DNA from: an uncultured Porphyromonadaceae bacterium
GTDB lineage: Bacteria; Bacteroidota; Bacteroidia; Bacteroidales; Muribaculaceae
Length of the DNA stretch: 64,000 nt
Direction of reading: 5' to 3'
NCBI GenBank assembly: GCA_900541835.1
Contig: UQLL01000001.1
Location: 62,001 to 126,000 of the forward strand
The notes beneath the pieces were generated by a model that was given only the letters and a program-made list of their open reading frames with translations, did not search any database and was not told where the DNA came from. The position numbers were made by a program, and so were the translations under genes. The number at the start of each line of letters is the position of its first letter. Position 1 is the stretch's first letter. Shown here in pieces: positions 26,288-35,357 of this stretch.

Positions 26288-27520
26288 CTACCTGAGCAGC
26301 GCCGACAGATAGTCGATGGAGTCGAGGATGTTGTCTATCAGTTCCAGCTCACGAGTGTCGTCGGTCTTCTCTTTGGCACGGCGGGCCATGTTGGCGGCGG
26401 GGGTCAGGTAGACGTCGATGAGGTCCTGCGACATCTGTCGGCGCTGCTTGCGGGTGCCTTTTATGAGCTCCTTCTTTGCCTGAGCCACACGGTAGAGAGT
26501 GTGTGCTCCGCGCATCAGCATCTTAGCCGACATGTCGGGGTGTTCGGCGGCCAGCTTGTAATCTATGACGGCGGCGTCCATGCGACCCTCGCTCTCGTTG
26601 ACCCATCCGCGCAGGCCGAGGGGGAGCCATTCGTCGGGGGCGAGCTGCACCTGGCGGTCGAGAATGCGGCGTATGGAGTCGGTCCGTCCGGCGGATATGT
26701 AGATCTGCGTCATGCGGTTCAGGAACTCCGGTTCCCGGATGCCATGCCGTCTATACCCGCGTGTGGAGATAGCCAGCAGGGAGTCGCGGGACTCGTCGCG
26801 CAGAGAAATCGAGTCGCGGGCGAACTTCTCCCATATCGCCATGCTGTACAGGTACATAGGTGCCGAGTCCTTGCCAAACTCCTCGGCGCGGTTGAAGGCC
26901 CTCAGGGCACGACGCGGCTCGTTGCCTCCGTAAGCACTTAGCCCGGCATAATAGTATATCTCACGCCGCAGGGTGTCGGGGAGCATTCTCTGTGCCCGAA
27001 TCATCCTCGGATTGGTGGCCAGAGAGGCGGCTGCCATGAATCCGTCATATGCCTGGGGGTAGTAATTCTTGGCGGCGTAGCTGATGGCCCCGGCGCGGTA
27101 GAGATCATACGCCTTGCCGTCTAGAGCGGCCAGTATCTGGGCCGAATACTTCGGCTTCACGCGACCCTTGCGGTCGGGCAGCGAGTCGAGCGGGAGGGCC
27201 TTGAGCAGGTAGCGGTATCCGTCGAGCAGCTTGGCTGTCATGTCGGCATCCTTGACGCTGAGGTCCTTGGGGTTTATCTCGCGTTTGCGCACGTCGGCAT
27301 CGTAGCTCCCCCACTCTATCATGGCGGCCACGAACCAAGTACGAGCCTGGTCCTTAGTCTGGTTATGCGCCATAGCCTCCTTGATGAGCTTGCGCGACTC
27401 GGCCAGGCCGTCGGTCTTGCCCACCAGCTTCCAGGCCGCGTCAACGTTCTTCTTCTGCGCCGAAGCACCAATGCAGGCGAGAACAAGAACCAACAATATG
27501 GAGATTCTGATTCCTTTCAT
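26288..27520 (-). CDS. Secreted TPR-like repeat protein
   Basis: 410 residues with signal peptide (MKGIRISILLVLVLACIGASA). The rest is almost wholly helical, with repeats of TPR type, for example YYYAGLSAYGGNEPRRALRAFNRAEEFG and DEWLPLGLRGWVNESEGRMDAAVIDYKLAAEHP. It is probably periplasmic, and no catalytic motif is seen. The start is fixed by a TAATTTTG box ten bases upstream. It is divergent from the TonB-dependent receptor gene, with only 60 bases between them. A role in an envelope complex is inferred from the fold alone. Confidence 0.75.
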   Translation of the reverse strand: MKGIRISILLVLVLACIGASAQKKNVDAAWKLVGKTDGLAESRKLIKEAMAHNQTKDQARTWFVAAMIEWGSYDADVRKREINPKDLSVKDADMTAKLLDGYRYLLKALPLDSLPDRKGRVKPKYSAQILAALDGKAYDLYRAGAISYAAKNYYPQAYDGFMAAASLATNPRMIRAQRMLPDTLRREIYYYAGLSAYGGNEPRRALRAFNRAEEFGKDSAPMYLYSMAIWEKFARDSISLRDESRDSLLAISTRGYRRHGIREPEFLNRMTQIYISAGRTDSIRRILDRQVQLAPDEWLPLGLRGWVNESEGRMDAAVIDYKLAAEHPDMSAKMLMRGAHTLYRVAQAKKELIKGTRKQRRQMSQDLIDVYLTPAANMARRAKEKTDDTRELELIDNILDSIDYLSALLR

Positions 27521-27530
27521 TTTTCGGCTG

Positions 27531-27538
27531 CAAAATTA
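27531..27538 (-). promoter_or_regulatory. Promoter core of the TPR gene
   Basis: TAATTTTG followed by CAGCCGAAAA and the ATG. The sequence GTAATTTTGCAGCC also occurs at the helicase and EamA promoters. The leader would be about 0-5 bases. Confidence 0.65.
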
Positions 27539-27580
27539 CAACATATTTTTCAATATTAAACGCTTGAACTCGTTACATTA

Positions 27581-29980
27581 ATGATGAAGAAGATTGCATT
27601 CGTACTGCTGCTGACGGTCTGCACACTGTTGCCGGCCGTGGCGCAGAATGTCAAGATAAGCGGCAAGATCCTGGACCAGGAGGACAAGCCGATAGAGTTC
27701 GGCACGGTGCGCATCGCCGGAACGGCCGTAGGCACCAACACCAACCTTGACGGCGCCTACACGCTCTCCATAGCCCCGCGCGACACTCTCGAGCTCATTT
27801 ACTCCGCCATCGGCTACCGCACCGTCAAGCGTACTTTGATCGACGCCAAGGGAGAGCTGACAATAAATGTCAAAATGCTCCCTGAAGACCACATGCTCGA
27901 CGAGGTGCAGGTGCAGGGCTACCGCCCCAACTCGCAGGGCATGCAGCACGTCGACGTGGACAACCTGCGCGTCTCTCCCGACGTTTCGGGCGGCTCCGTG
28001 GAGTCCGTCATCGGCACCATGGCCGGAGTGGTGCAGAACAACGAAATGTCGTCGCAGTACCAGGTGCGAGGCGGCTCCTTCGACGAGAACTCCGTGTACA
28101 TCAACGGCATAGAGCTGTACCGCCCGCAGCTCATCAGCAACGGCCAGCAGGAGGGCCTGAGTGTCATCAACCCCGACATGGTGGGTGCCATCAACTTCTC
28201 CACCGGCGGCTTCTCGGCCCGCTATTCCGACAAGATGAGCTCCGTGCTCGACATCACCTACCGCGAGCCGCAGGCCTTCGAGGGCGCCGTCTCCGCATCC
28301 CTCATGGGCGGCTCTATAATGATAGGCCAGAACTCCGGTAAATTCTCGCAGATGCACGGTGCCCGCCTCAAGAAGAACAACTCTCTGCTCTCCAGCCTCG
28401 ACAGCAAGGGGGAATACGACCCCACATTCTTCGACTACCAGCTCAACATGACTTACAAGCCGAGCGAGAAAATCTCCGTCAACCTGCTTGGCAACATCAA
28501 TCTCAACCACTACAACTTCAAGCCTCACGACCGCGAGACCTCCTTCGGCATCGCCGACGACGTCAAGAAGTTCAAGGTCTACTTCGATGGCGAAGAGAAG
28601 GACCGCTTCGAGACATACCTCGGAGCCCTGAGCGTGACCTGGCGCCCGTCGCAGGCTTTCACCCTCCAGACCGGCGGCGGCGCCTTCCTCACCAATGAGC
28701 TGGTGAGCTACGACATCTCCGGCGAATACTGGCTCGACCAGGCCGGCACCTCCGGCAACGGCGGGGTGGGCGGCGAGCAGGGCGTGGGCAAGTACATGGA
28801 GCATTCCCGCAACCGCCTCCGCGCCAGCGTGCTCCAGTTCTGGACCAACGCCCGCACACAGATCGGCCGACAGAACCTCAGCATCGGACTCCAGTACCAG
28901 CACGAGACCTTCCGCGACCGCTCCCGCGAATGGGAATGGCGCGACTCGGCCGGTTACTCACTGCCCACCGCGCCCCCAGGCGTGCACCTGCTCTACAACC
29001 TCTCCTCCCGCCAGGACGTCGTCACCAACCGCATCGCCTTCTTCGCCCAGGACACCTACTACCTCAACACCGACGCCGCCTTCCTGACCTTCAACGCCGG
29101 AGTGCGCGTCTCATACTGGGATTTTAACAAAGAGACCTTGATATCCCCACGGTTCAACTTCTCCCTCAGCCCCGCAGCCCACGACCGCTGGACCTTCCGC
29201 GCCGCCTTCGGATGGTATTACCAGTCGCCCTTCTTCAAGGAATACCGCCAGGCCGTGCAGGATGACCTCGGCAACGGCTCCGTAGTCCTCAACCGCGACA
29301 TAAAATCTCCACGCTCCATACAGGTGATACTGGGTACCGACTACACCTTCCGCGCCCTGGACCGACCTTTCAAGCTCACCGCCGAGGCTTACTACAAGAA
29401 CATCGCCCGCATGATCAGCTACGAGTACGACAACCTCAAGGTCAACTACTCAGGAGCCAACGATTCCAAGGGCTACATCATGGGCCTGGACCTGCGCTTC
29501 TTCGGGCAGTTCGTCGAGGGGAGCGACTCGTGGGTCTCCTTCTCGCTGATGAAGACCCAACAGGACTTGGCGGGCAAGAAGATGCCCATGCCCAGCGACC
29601 ACCGCTACTCCGTGGCCATCTTCTTCACCGATTACTTCCCCAAGTTCCCCAAGCTCAAGTTCGCCCTGCGCGGCATCTTCTCCGACGGCCTGACGATGGT
29701 ACCGCCCCGGCAGACCCGCGACAAGGTATGGTTCCGCGCCCCCGCCTACAAGCGCGTCGACATCGGCCTGAGCTACCAGATCGTCGGTAGCCCTAAAGGG
29801 GAGGAACCCCGCCGCGGATGGCTCAAGGACCTCACCATCGGCCTCGACCTGTTCAACCTCTTCGACATCTCCAACGTCAGCTCCTACTATTGGATCACGG
29901 ACGTCAACAACATCCAGTACGCCGTTCCCAACTACCTGACTCGCCGCCAGCTCAACGTCCGCCTGAGCATGCAGTTCTGA
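27581..29980 (+). CDS. TonB-dependent receptor with carboxypeptidase-like N-terminal domain
   Basis: 799 residues (the second ATG, at 27584, is equally possible). A signal peptide ending LPAVAQ is followed by a carboxypeptidase-regulatory-like domain (ISGKILDQEDKPIEFGTVRIAGTAVGT, about 25-105). The plug follows (about 115-230: VRGGSFDENSVYINGIELY and INPDMVGAINFSTGGFSARYSDKMSS), then a 22-strand-type outer-membrane barrel ending in QLNVRLSMQF with terminal Phe. It imports an unknown ligand with TonB energy. No SusD partner is adjacent, which argues against a glycan SusC role and leaves iron, cofactor or peptide uptake open. Confidence 0.9.
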   Translation: MMKKIAFVLLLTVCTLLPAVAQNVKISGKILDQEDKPIEFGTVRIAGTAVGTNTNLDGAYTLSIAPRDTLELIYSAIGYRTVKRTLIDAKGELTINVKMLPEDHMLDEVQVQGYRPNSQGMQHVDVDNLRVSPDVSGGSVESVIGTMAGVVQNNEMSSQYQVRGGSFDENSVYINGIELYRPQLISNGQQEGLSVINPDMVGAINFSTGGFSARYSDKMSSVLDITYREPQAFEGAVSASLMGGSIMIGQNSGKFSQMHGARLKKNNSLLSSLDSKGEYDPTFFDYQLNMTYKPSEKISVNLLGNINLNHYNFKPHDRETSFGIADDVKKFKVYFDGEEKDRFETYLGALSVTWRPSQAFTLQTGGGAFLTNELVSYDISGEYWLDQAGTSGNGGVGGEQGVGKYMEHSRNRLRASVLQFWTNARTQIGRQNLSIGLQYQHETFRDRSREWEWRDSAGYSLPTAPPGVHLLYNLSSRQDVVTNRIAFFAQDTYYLNTDAAFLTFNAGVRVSYWDFNKETLISPRFNFSLSPAAHDRWTFRAAFGWYYQSPFFKEYRQAVQDDLGNGSVVLNRDIKSPRSIQVILGTDYTFRALDRPFKLTAEAYYKNIARMISYEYDNLKVNYSGANDSKGYIMGLDLRFFGQFVEGSDSWVSFSLMKTQQDLAGKKMPMPSDHRYSVAIFFTDYFPKFPKLKFALRGIFSDGLTMVPPRQTRDKVWFRAPAYKRVDIGLSYQIVGSPKGEEPRRGWLKDLTIGLDLFNLFDISNVSSYYWITDVNNIQYAVPNYLTRRQLNVRLSMQF

Positions 29981-30056
29981 GGGTTGTAGGAGTTATAGAG
30001 AAAATTATTACTGTCCGGGGGAACTTAAAATAGTGTTACCCGGGCACCAATGAGAG

Positions 30057-30098
30057 AAAACAGGAGTATAGGAAAGCAAATCCTATAACTCCTGTTTT
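30057..30098. terminator. Bidirectional terminator between receptor and FadL genes
   Basis: AAAACAGGAGTATAGGA pairs with TCCTATAACTCCTGTTTT with one bulge and a 7-base loop. The A and T tracts make it work on both strands. Confidence 0.8.
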
Positions 30099-30124
30099 CA
30101 ATCTTCTTCCTAATCCTCCTAAAA

Positions 30125-31504
30125 CTAAAACGCGTATCTTATTCCGATGCTCGGAGTGAAGGCGTGCACGTGGTAGTCGGCGCGGAAGGTCTGCTCGGCG
30201 GGCAGGCCGAGCACAGGCATACTGGCTGCCAGCAGGTCGGGGTAAGTGCAGGAGGCATCCTTGCGCCCCAGCCCCGCCACGTACATGAACGAGACGTCGA
30301 TGCCAAGGCGGGGCAGCGGACGGAACGTCAGTCCGGCACTTGGGCCCAGGCGCGTCATTCCCGGCGTCTCGGGGTTGAAGTGCTCCTTGTTGACAGGAGT
30401 TAGGTCCACCATCATGCCGGCGCGCAGGTCCAGTCGAGGCGTCAGCGCATACTCACCGCCCAGACGGAAGGCCCACGCATTGCAATAGCGCTTCGGCAAC
30501 TTCTGGTCGTAGGCCGACAGCTTGTCGCTGAGGAAGTCGATGTGCAATTCCTTGTACGTCTTCCAGCCCGTCAGTTGGGCGTCGAAGGCCAGGGTGAGCT
30601 TATCGACGGGCCGGTATGAGGCGCCGAGCGTGAGCACGTATGGAGAGGGCATGGAAGCCTTGAAATTGGCGGCGTTGATGATGCCAAGATCTTTCTCCAG
30701 CACAGCACGGGCTATCTCGTTGGCGTAGCTGACTGTGGCGTCGCCGCTGCGCACCTTCATCTGCATCTTGGAGCGGAATGAGGCACCGACGCTCAGGCGG
30801 CTCGTGAGATCGTACATCGCGCCTACGTTGAAGCCTACACTGAGGTCTGATTTGCCCTTGAGATTGACCGAGGCGGGCGATATATCGTCGAAACGGTACT
30901 CTGGGTCGATGCCCATCTGCTGACTAATGCCTGTGGCGGCCATCATGCCCAGGGCACGGTCCATGGTGGAGCTGCTCACCAGGCCCTTGCTGAGGTCCAC
31001 GGAGCCCCAGGAGAGCATAAGTCCGGCACCGATACTCAGCTTTGGAGTTATGCGCCACGCCACCGTAGGCTGCAGGTCGTAAATCTTCAGATTGACCTTC
31101 TGGCTGAGTACCGAGCCGGGCCAGTCGCGTGTCCAGTTGATTGAACTGCCGTAGGGAGTGTAGAAGCTGACTCCCACCTGGAGGTTATCGTAGACGCGGA
31201 AAGCGGCGTTGAAGGCCATCGGCGTGGAGATGCTGTTGTGGGTGCGGTAGGTGGCGCCGGACACGTCGGCCGAGACCTGGGAGGCGACAGCGGTGAAGGT
31301 GCCCGTCAGGTCGAGGGCCTTGGAGGAAAAGCCGAGTCCGGCAGGGTTGAAGATCATGCTCTCGGCGCCGAGCTTGAGTGCGACACCCGTATGACCCATG
31401 CCAAGCTGACGTGCACTGAGGGTGTTGACCTGGTAGCCTTCGGCGGCGGCCGTCAGCGCTCCGAGCAGGCACCCCGCCGCCAGCAGAAGTAGTTCTTTTA
31501 TCAT
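30125..31504 (-). CDS. OmpP1/FadL-family outer-membrane porin
   Basis: 459 residues. A signal peptide (LLLLAAGCLLGALTAAAEG) precedes the FadL hatch-type start: YQVNTLSARQLGMGHTGVALKLGAESMIFNPAGLGF. A barrel of beta strands follows, ending IGIRYAF with terminal Phe. FadL proteins pass fatty acids or other hydrophobic compounds. It lies downstream of the phosphofructokinase gene, with a hairpin between. No promoter box of the usual type is seen in front of it. Confidence 0.88.
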   Translation of the reverse strand: MIKELLLLAAGCLLGALTAAAEGYQVNTLSARQLGMGHTGVALKLGAESMIFNPAGLGFSSKALDLTGTFTAVASQVSADVSGATYRTHNSISTPMAFNAAFRVYDNLQVGVSFYTPYGSSINWTRDWPGSVLSQKVNLKIYDLQPTVAWRITPKLSIGAGLMLSWGSVDLSKGLVSSSTMDRALGMMAATGISQQMGIDPEYRFDDISPASVNLKGKSDLSVGFNVGAMYDLTSRLSVGASFRSKMQMKVRSGDATVSYANEIARAVLEKDLGIINAANFKASMPSPYVLTLGASYRPVDKLTLAFDAQLTGWKTYKELHIDFLSDKLSAYDQKLPKRYCNAWAFRLGGEYALTPRLDLRAGMMVDLTPVNKEHFNPETPGMTRLGPSAGLTFRPLPRLGIDVSFMYVAGLGRKDASCTYPDLLAASMPVLGLPAEQTFRADYHVHAFTPSIGIRYAF

Positions 31505-31522
31505 TGTATCCGAATAGTTTTA

Positions 31523-31559
31523 AGCCTCTGAGGCAGTTATTACAACAACCTCAGAGGCT
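31523..31559 (-). terminator. Hairpin between phosphofructokinase and FadL genes
   Basis: AGCCTCTGAGG and CCTCAGAGGCT form a perfect 11-bp stem with a 15-base loop, followed on the minus strand by TTAAAAC. Probable terminator of the upstream gene. Confidence 0.6.
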
Positions 31560-31695
31560 GATTCTTTATTTGCTATTACACGAGTCGGTATCATAAAGTA
31601 TGCAGATGCCAGGCGCAGGGTTCCGAGGGTGAGGGAGCGTACTTTAACCCGAATGGTTCCTGCAACGCCGCATATGCGTGCTTTATGGCGCCCAC

Positions 31696-33351
31696 TCAAA
31701 CATCGTGGTCGTGTTCGAGCAGAAGCGTCATCGACGGCCGGTCGCAAATCTCGCTGGGCCCGAAGTACTGGATGGGGCCGGGGTACTGGTACAGGGTGTT
31801 GAGGCCGAGTGTCTCGCGCATGGAGGCGTAGCGGAGGTAGGGGCGGCCGTTGAGGTTGACAAGAGCCTTCTTGATGACGGGTTTCATCTTGCCGTTGCGG
31901 CGCTCCATGTTCATCATCATGGTGATGGGAATGCCTCCGGCGATCCATTCCTCGCTGGGGGCGGTGAGGTTGCGGACCGAGGACATGTAGCCGGTGAGTC
32001 CTGCGTTGATGAGCATGGCGGCGTTGAAGCCGAGGGCATAGGTGTAGTCGGCGTCGAAGTTGGAGGGGTCGGCACATCGGCCCTCGTAACCGAAGAAGTG
32101 GTGCTGGGTGGCGAACTTGCCGCTGTACAGGCCCTGTTCGGCCATCTCCTCGAGGCGCTTTGCCACCATCTCGGAAATGAGGCTCTCGGTCTCGATGAGG
32201 CTGACCTGGACGTTGCCGTGGCTGTCGCGGTCCAGACAGAGCTCCAGGGCAATATGCTTGGGCAGCGACTTGAAGAGCTCGGCGTTGGCCGGCGACAGGT
32301 AGGAGTGCACCTTCTGCAGCTTCTCGATCTCCTCGAACTGGGCGATTTCGTCGCCGTGCTCGGCAAGGATGTCGTTGAGTTCCTCGATGAGCTTCTTCAT
32401 GGAGGGGATGAATTCGATGAGGCCCTCGGGGATAAGGACGGTGCCGAAGTTCCAGCCTATCTTGGCACGCTCGGCGATGAAGTAGGCGATCTGGCTGACG
32501 ATGTTGTCGAGAGTCATGCGCTTGGCCTGCACCTCCTCGGAGATGATGCAGATGTTGGGCTGTGTCTGTAGGGCGCACTCCAGGGCGATGTGCGAGGCGC
32601 TGCGGCCCATCAGCTTGATGAAGTGGTAGTATTTCTTCGACGAGTTGCAGTCGCGCTGGATGTTGCCAATCATCTCGGAATAGACCTTGGTGGCGGTGTC
32701 GAAGCCGAAGGATGTCTCGATCCACTGGTTCTTGAGGTCTCCGTCGATGGTCTTGGGCACGCCGATTACCTGCACGTCGGCGCCTATCTCCTTATAGTAC
32801 TCGGCCAGGACGGCGGCGTTGGTGTTTGAGTCGTCGCCGCCGATGATGACGAGGGCCTTGATGTTGAGTTCCCGGAGAATCTTGAGGCCCTGGTCGAACT
32901 GGTCGATGGTCTCGAGCTTTGTGCGGCCGGAGCCGATGATGTCGAAGCCGCCGGTGTTGCGGTACTGCTGTATGTAGTTGGCCGTCAGCTCCATGTACTG
33001 GTGGTTGATGAAACCGGCCGGGCCCATGAGGAAACCGTAGAGGCGGCACTCGGGGTTGAGGCGCTTGATGCCGTCGAATATGCCGCTGACGACGTTGTGG
33101 CCGCCGGGTGCCTGGCCGCCGCTGAGGATGATGCCGACGTTGAAGGGCTCCTCTACGCGCTTAGGCTGCGTATCGCGCTCCATCTCCACCACGGGCAGGC
33201 CGTAGGTGTGTGGGAAGAGCCTGGAAATCTCCTCCTGGTCGCCACAGGACTGTGTCTTGTCGCCGTATTTAATCCGAACTGCTCCCTGCAGACTGCGCGG
33301 AAGCTTGGGCTGGTAGGACTCCCTGGCCCTCTGTAATGCGCTCTTTTTCAT
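31696..33351 (-). CDS. pfp: Pyrophosphate-dependent 6-phosphofructokinase, long type
   Basis: 551 residues, the length of the long PPi-PFK group. It phosphorylates fructose 6-phosphate with PPi, reversibly, in glycolysis. ILSGGQAPGGHNVVSG is the donor loop; GGDDSNTNA at 171-179, with Asp in place of the Gly of ATP enzymes, indicates PPi specificity; PKTIDGDL at 199-206 carries the catalytic Asp. MGRSASHIALECALQT and GYEGRCADPSNFD complete the substrate site. It is transcribed from its own promoter with a leader of about 50 bases. Confidence 0.96.
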   Translation of the reverse strand: MKKSALQRARESYQPKLPRSLQGAVRIKYGDKTQSCGDQEEISRLFPHTYGLPVVEMERDTQPKRVEEPFNVGIILSGGQAPGGHNVVSGIFDGIKRLNPECRLYGFLMGPAGFINHQYMELTANYIQQYRNTGGFDIIGSGRTKLETIDQFDQGLKILRELNIKALVIIGGDDSNTNAAVLAEYYKEIGADVQVIGVPKTIDGDLKNQWIETSFGFDTATKVYSEMIGNIQRDCNSSKKYYHFIKLMGRSASHIALECALQTQPNICIISEEVQAKRMTLDNIVSQIAYFIAERAKIGWNFGTVLIPEGLIEFIPSMKKLIEELNDILAEHGDEIAQFEEIEKLQKVHSYLSPANAELFKSLPKHIALELCLDRDSHGNVQVSLIETESLISEMVAKRLEEMAEQGLYSGKFATQHHFFGYEGRCADPSNFDADYTYALGFNAAMLINAGLTGYMSSVRNLTAPSEEWIAGGIPITMMMNMERRNGKMKPVIKKALVNLNGRPYLRYASMRETLGLNTLYQYPGPIQYFGPSEICDRPSMTLLLEHDHDV

Positions 33352-33406
33352 TTTCTTACCTGTATGTCGATTCCCTGTTTTGGGTGGGTTATTATGTTTT
33401 CCGGTG

Positions 33407-33414
33407 CAAAGTTA
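33407..33414 (-). promoter_or_regulatory. Promoter core of pfp
   Basis: TAACTTTG followed by CACCGG, 55 bases before the ATG. Confidence 0.7.
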
Positions 33415-33479
33415 ATAAAAGTTTCCGACTTGCGGGCGTTTTCATTACCTAATTATATACACGCTGCGGAAACGTTTTG

Positions 33480-33501
33480 TTGAGAGTAGAGTTAAGAGTT
33501 T
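33480..33501 (+). repeat. GAGAGTTGA-type tract
   Basis: TTGAGAGTAGAGTTAAGAGTTT, a degenerate tract in the pfp/EamA intergenic region. Confidence 0.45.
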
Positions 33502-33564
33502 CGTCCACCCATGCAGGTATGCACTCTGTTGCGTACGAAAAACGTATCGGCGGTACCGAATGGC

Positions 33565-33584
33565 GGACGCACCCTGGTGCGGCC
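33565..33584. repeat. Family-1 palindrome
   Basis: GGACGCACCCTGGTGCGGCC followed by CTACAG, 44 bases before the EamA promoter box. The helicase gene has the same arrangement of palindrome, T8 run and TAATTTTGCAGCC. Confidence 0.75.
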
Positions 33585-33627
33585 CTACAGTTCGAGACGG
33601 CAACTCTACAGTTTCGAGTTTTTTTTG

Positions 33628-33635
33628 TAATTTTG
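33628..33635 (+). promoter_or_regulatory. Promoter core of the EamA gene
   Basis: TAATTTTG after a T8 run, followed by CAGCC. The sequence TTTTTTTTGTAATTTTGCAG is identical to that before the helicase, but here the ATG is 65 bases further on. Confidence 0.65.
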
Positions 33636-33700
33636 CAGCCGGAAGCCGGGAAGCCTCTCCGTATACCGATTTGCCGGCGGAACGTAATACTGTAAATGCC

Positions 33701-34645
33701 ATGAAAAAGTCATCAAGCGCCGTGCTGCTGATACACCTGGTGGCCGTCATCACCGTCATCTGCTGGGGATCGTCGTTTCTCAGCACCAAGATCCTGATGG
33801 TGGAGGGGGGCCTTAAGCCCGTGGAGATGTTCACCTACCGCTTCGCGGCGGCGTACCTGGTGCTGCTGGCCATCACCTTCCGCCACATCCTGAGCAACAA
33901 CTGGCGCGACGAGCTTACGTTCGCACTGTGCGGCATATGCGCCGGGTCTCTCTACTTCATCACCGAGAACTACGCGCTGCAGAACACTTCGGCCGGCAAC
34001 GTGTCGCTGCTGGCGTCGGTATCTCCGCTGTTCACCGCTTTCCTGCTGGCCGTCTTCTTCCACACACGCGTGAAAACGGGGGTCATCATCGGCTCGGTGG
34101 TGGCGCTGGTGGGCGTGGGCTTCATCATATGCAGCCACGGCGAGGGGTTCGTGCTCAAGCCCAAGGGTGACCTGCTGGCGCTGTGCGCGTCGCTGAGCTG
34201 GGCCGTCTACACGATAGCCGTCAAGAGGCTGATACCGGTGTATTCGTCGATGTTCATCACACGCAAGCTATTCTTCTACGGGGTGTTGTCATCGCTCCCG
34301 CTGCTGTTCAGCGTGGTGCCGGTACACGCCATAGGCGCGGACATAGCGCTGCTGTTCGACTTCAGCCGCCCGCAGTTCTTCTCCAACTTCGCCTTCCTGG
34401 TGGTGATGTGCTCGGTGCTGGCCTACCTGCTGTGGAACGAGGTGATGAAGAAACTGGGGCCGGTGGCTGCCAACAACTACCTGTACGGTCAGCCGCTGGT
34501 GACTATGGTGGCGGGTGCTCTGTTGCTCAATGAGCCCATCACGCTGTTCGGCTACATAGGCTGCGCGCTGGTAATCGGCGGCCTCATCCTCAGCGACAAG
34601 CTGCGCCTGCCCACCGACCGGCTCAAGATTTTTCGACGACGATAG
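33701..34645 (+). CDS. EamA-family (drug/metabolite) transporter
   Basis: 314 residues from ATG 33701; the frame is open further upstream but only through a repeat. About ten transmembrane segments form two EamA halves. The first contains VITVICWGSSFLSTKILMVEGGLKPVEMFTYRF and ITENYALQNTSAGNVSLLASVSPLFTAFLLA; the second contains LLALCASLSWAVYTIAVKRL and ends GYIGCALVIGGLIL. Such proteins export amino acids, sugars or drugs; the substrate is unknown. The basic tail (PTDRLKIFRRR) faces the cytoplasm. Monocistronic. Confidence 0.88.
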   Translation: MKKSSSAVLLIHLVAVITVICWGSSFLSTKILMVEGGLKPVEMFTYRFAAAYLVLLAITFRHILSNNWRDELTFALCGICAGSLYFITENYALQNTSAGNVSLLASVSPLFTAFLLAVFFHTRVKTGVIIGSVVALVGVGFIICSHGEGFVLKPKGDLLALCASLSWAVYTIAVKRLIPVYSSMFITRKLFFYGVLSSLPLLFSVVPVHAIGADIALLFDFSRPQFFSNFAFLVVMCSVLAYLLWNEVMKKLGPVAANNYLYGQPLVTMVAGALLLNEPITLFGYIGCALVIGGLILSDKLRLPTDRLKIFRRR

Positions 34646-34663
34646 AATGTCTCCGCATGATTC

Positions 34664-34683
34664 GGAGGCACCCTGGTGAGTCT
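34664..34683. repeat. Decayed family-1 palindrome
   Basis: GGAGGCACCCTGGTGAGTCT between the EamA gene and the YgjP-like gene; it keeps the centre but has lost the outer arms. Confidence 0.5.
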
Positions 34684-34706
34684 GAAACACGCAGCTCTTG
34701 ACCGTT

Positions 34707-35276
34707 TCAGAGTATGGGTCTCTGGCGCAGATAGGCGCGAATCTTACGGTAGTCGGGGTAGAAGCGCTCGACGTGGAGCCAGAAAGCCGGCGAATGGTCG
34801 GGATGGGCCATATGGGCGAGTTCGTGGACAAGCACGTAGTGCGTGCACTCGTTGGGTAGCGATGCCAGCGCGGAGTTGATGGAGATGGTGCTGCGGGCTG
34901 GCGAACAGCTCCCCCACCGTGTGCGCATGTACCGCACGGTGTACGTGCGGGCGGCAAGCTGCATCTCTTTCTCCACCATGGGTATGAGCTGGCTCAGGAA
35001 CCGGTGCCACTCGGTGTATGCCTCATGCGACGGGCGCTCCACGGCCTTGGCCTCGCGCATCTGCTGTCGGTCGGCCATACGGGCGAGCCGGGGTAGGATG
35101 TCGCGGATGACGTCCATCACCTGTTCGTCGGTCATGGTGTGGGGCACGGACATCTCCACGATGCCTTCAGCGCCCGGGGACATGCGGTAGCGGACGTGGC
35201 GCATTACCTTGAATCTGACCATGAATGAATAGCCGCCATAGTCAATGTTGCGGAAGTCTACCAGTGGTGCTGCCAT
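34707..35276 (-). CDS. YgjP-like (DUF45) zinc metallopeptidase
   Basis: 189 residues. RYMRTRWGSCSPARSTISINSALASLP is followed by YVLVHELAHMAHPDHSPAFW: HELAH at 151-155 and His161 are the zinc ligands and catalytic Glu of the YgjP/WLM-like gluzincin fold. The protein is shorter at the N-terminus than E. coli YgjP homologues of about 230 residues, but the strand pattern FKVMRHVRYRMSP is present. No signal peptide, so cytosolic. The biological substrate is unknown; some relatives are linked to DNA-protein crosslink repair. ATAAGG lies upstream of the ATG. Confidence 0.87.
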   Translation of the reverse strand: MAAPLVDFRNIDYGGYSFMVRFKVMRHVRYRMSPGAEGIVEMSVPHTMTDEQVMDVIRDILPRLARMADRQQMREAKAVERPSHEAYTEWHRFLSQLIPMVEKEMQLAARTYTVRYMRTRWGSCSPARSTISINSALASLPNECTHYVLVHELAHMAHPDHSPAFWLHVERFYPDYRKIRAYLRQRPIL

Positions 35277-35294
35277 TTGATTCCTTATATTTTA

Positions 35295-35328
35295 CCGCCT
35301 GCGAAGTTAGTCAAAACTCCGCAGGCGG
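35295..35328 (-). terminator. Terminator of the ABC transporter pair
   Basis: CCGCCTGCG and CGCAGGCGG form a perfect 9-bp stem with a 16-base loop, followed on the minus strand by TAAAATAT. The loop contains TAACTTCG, a weak promoter-like box for the next gene. Confidence 0.6.
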
Positions 35329-35357
35329 GCAAATTCTTGTCCGAGAGGTCGCCGGGG

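Larger units (their letters stand above)
33352..33700. other. 349-base divergent intergenic region
   Basis: It holds the leader and promoter of pfp, a short A/T-rich stretch, a GAGAGTTGA tract, a family-1 palindrome and the promoter and leader of the EamA gene. No small gene is convincing; the frame running into the EamA gene from 33560 starts inside the palindrome. Confidence 0.7.

Noticed and set aside
25183..29980. Polysaccharide utilisation locus (GH53 plus TonB-dependent receptor)
   Set aside because: No SusD-like lipoprotein, regulator or further glycanase; the two genes are separated by an unrelated divergent gene.
33560..33700. N-terminal extension of the EamA transporter
   Set aside because: It starts inside a family-1 palindrome and crosses the promoter box; the ATG at 33701 gives a normal first membrane helix.
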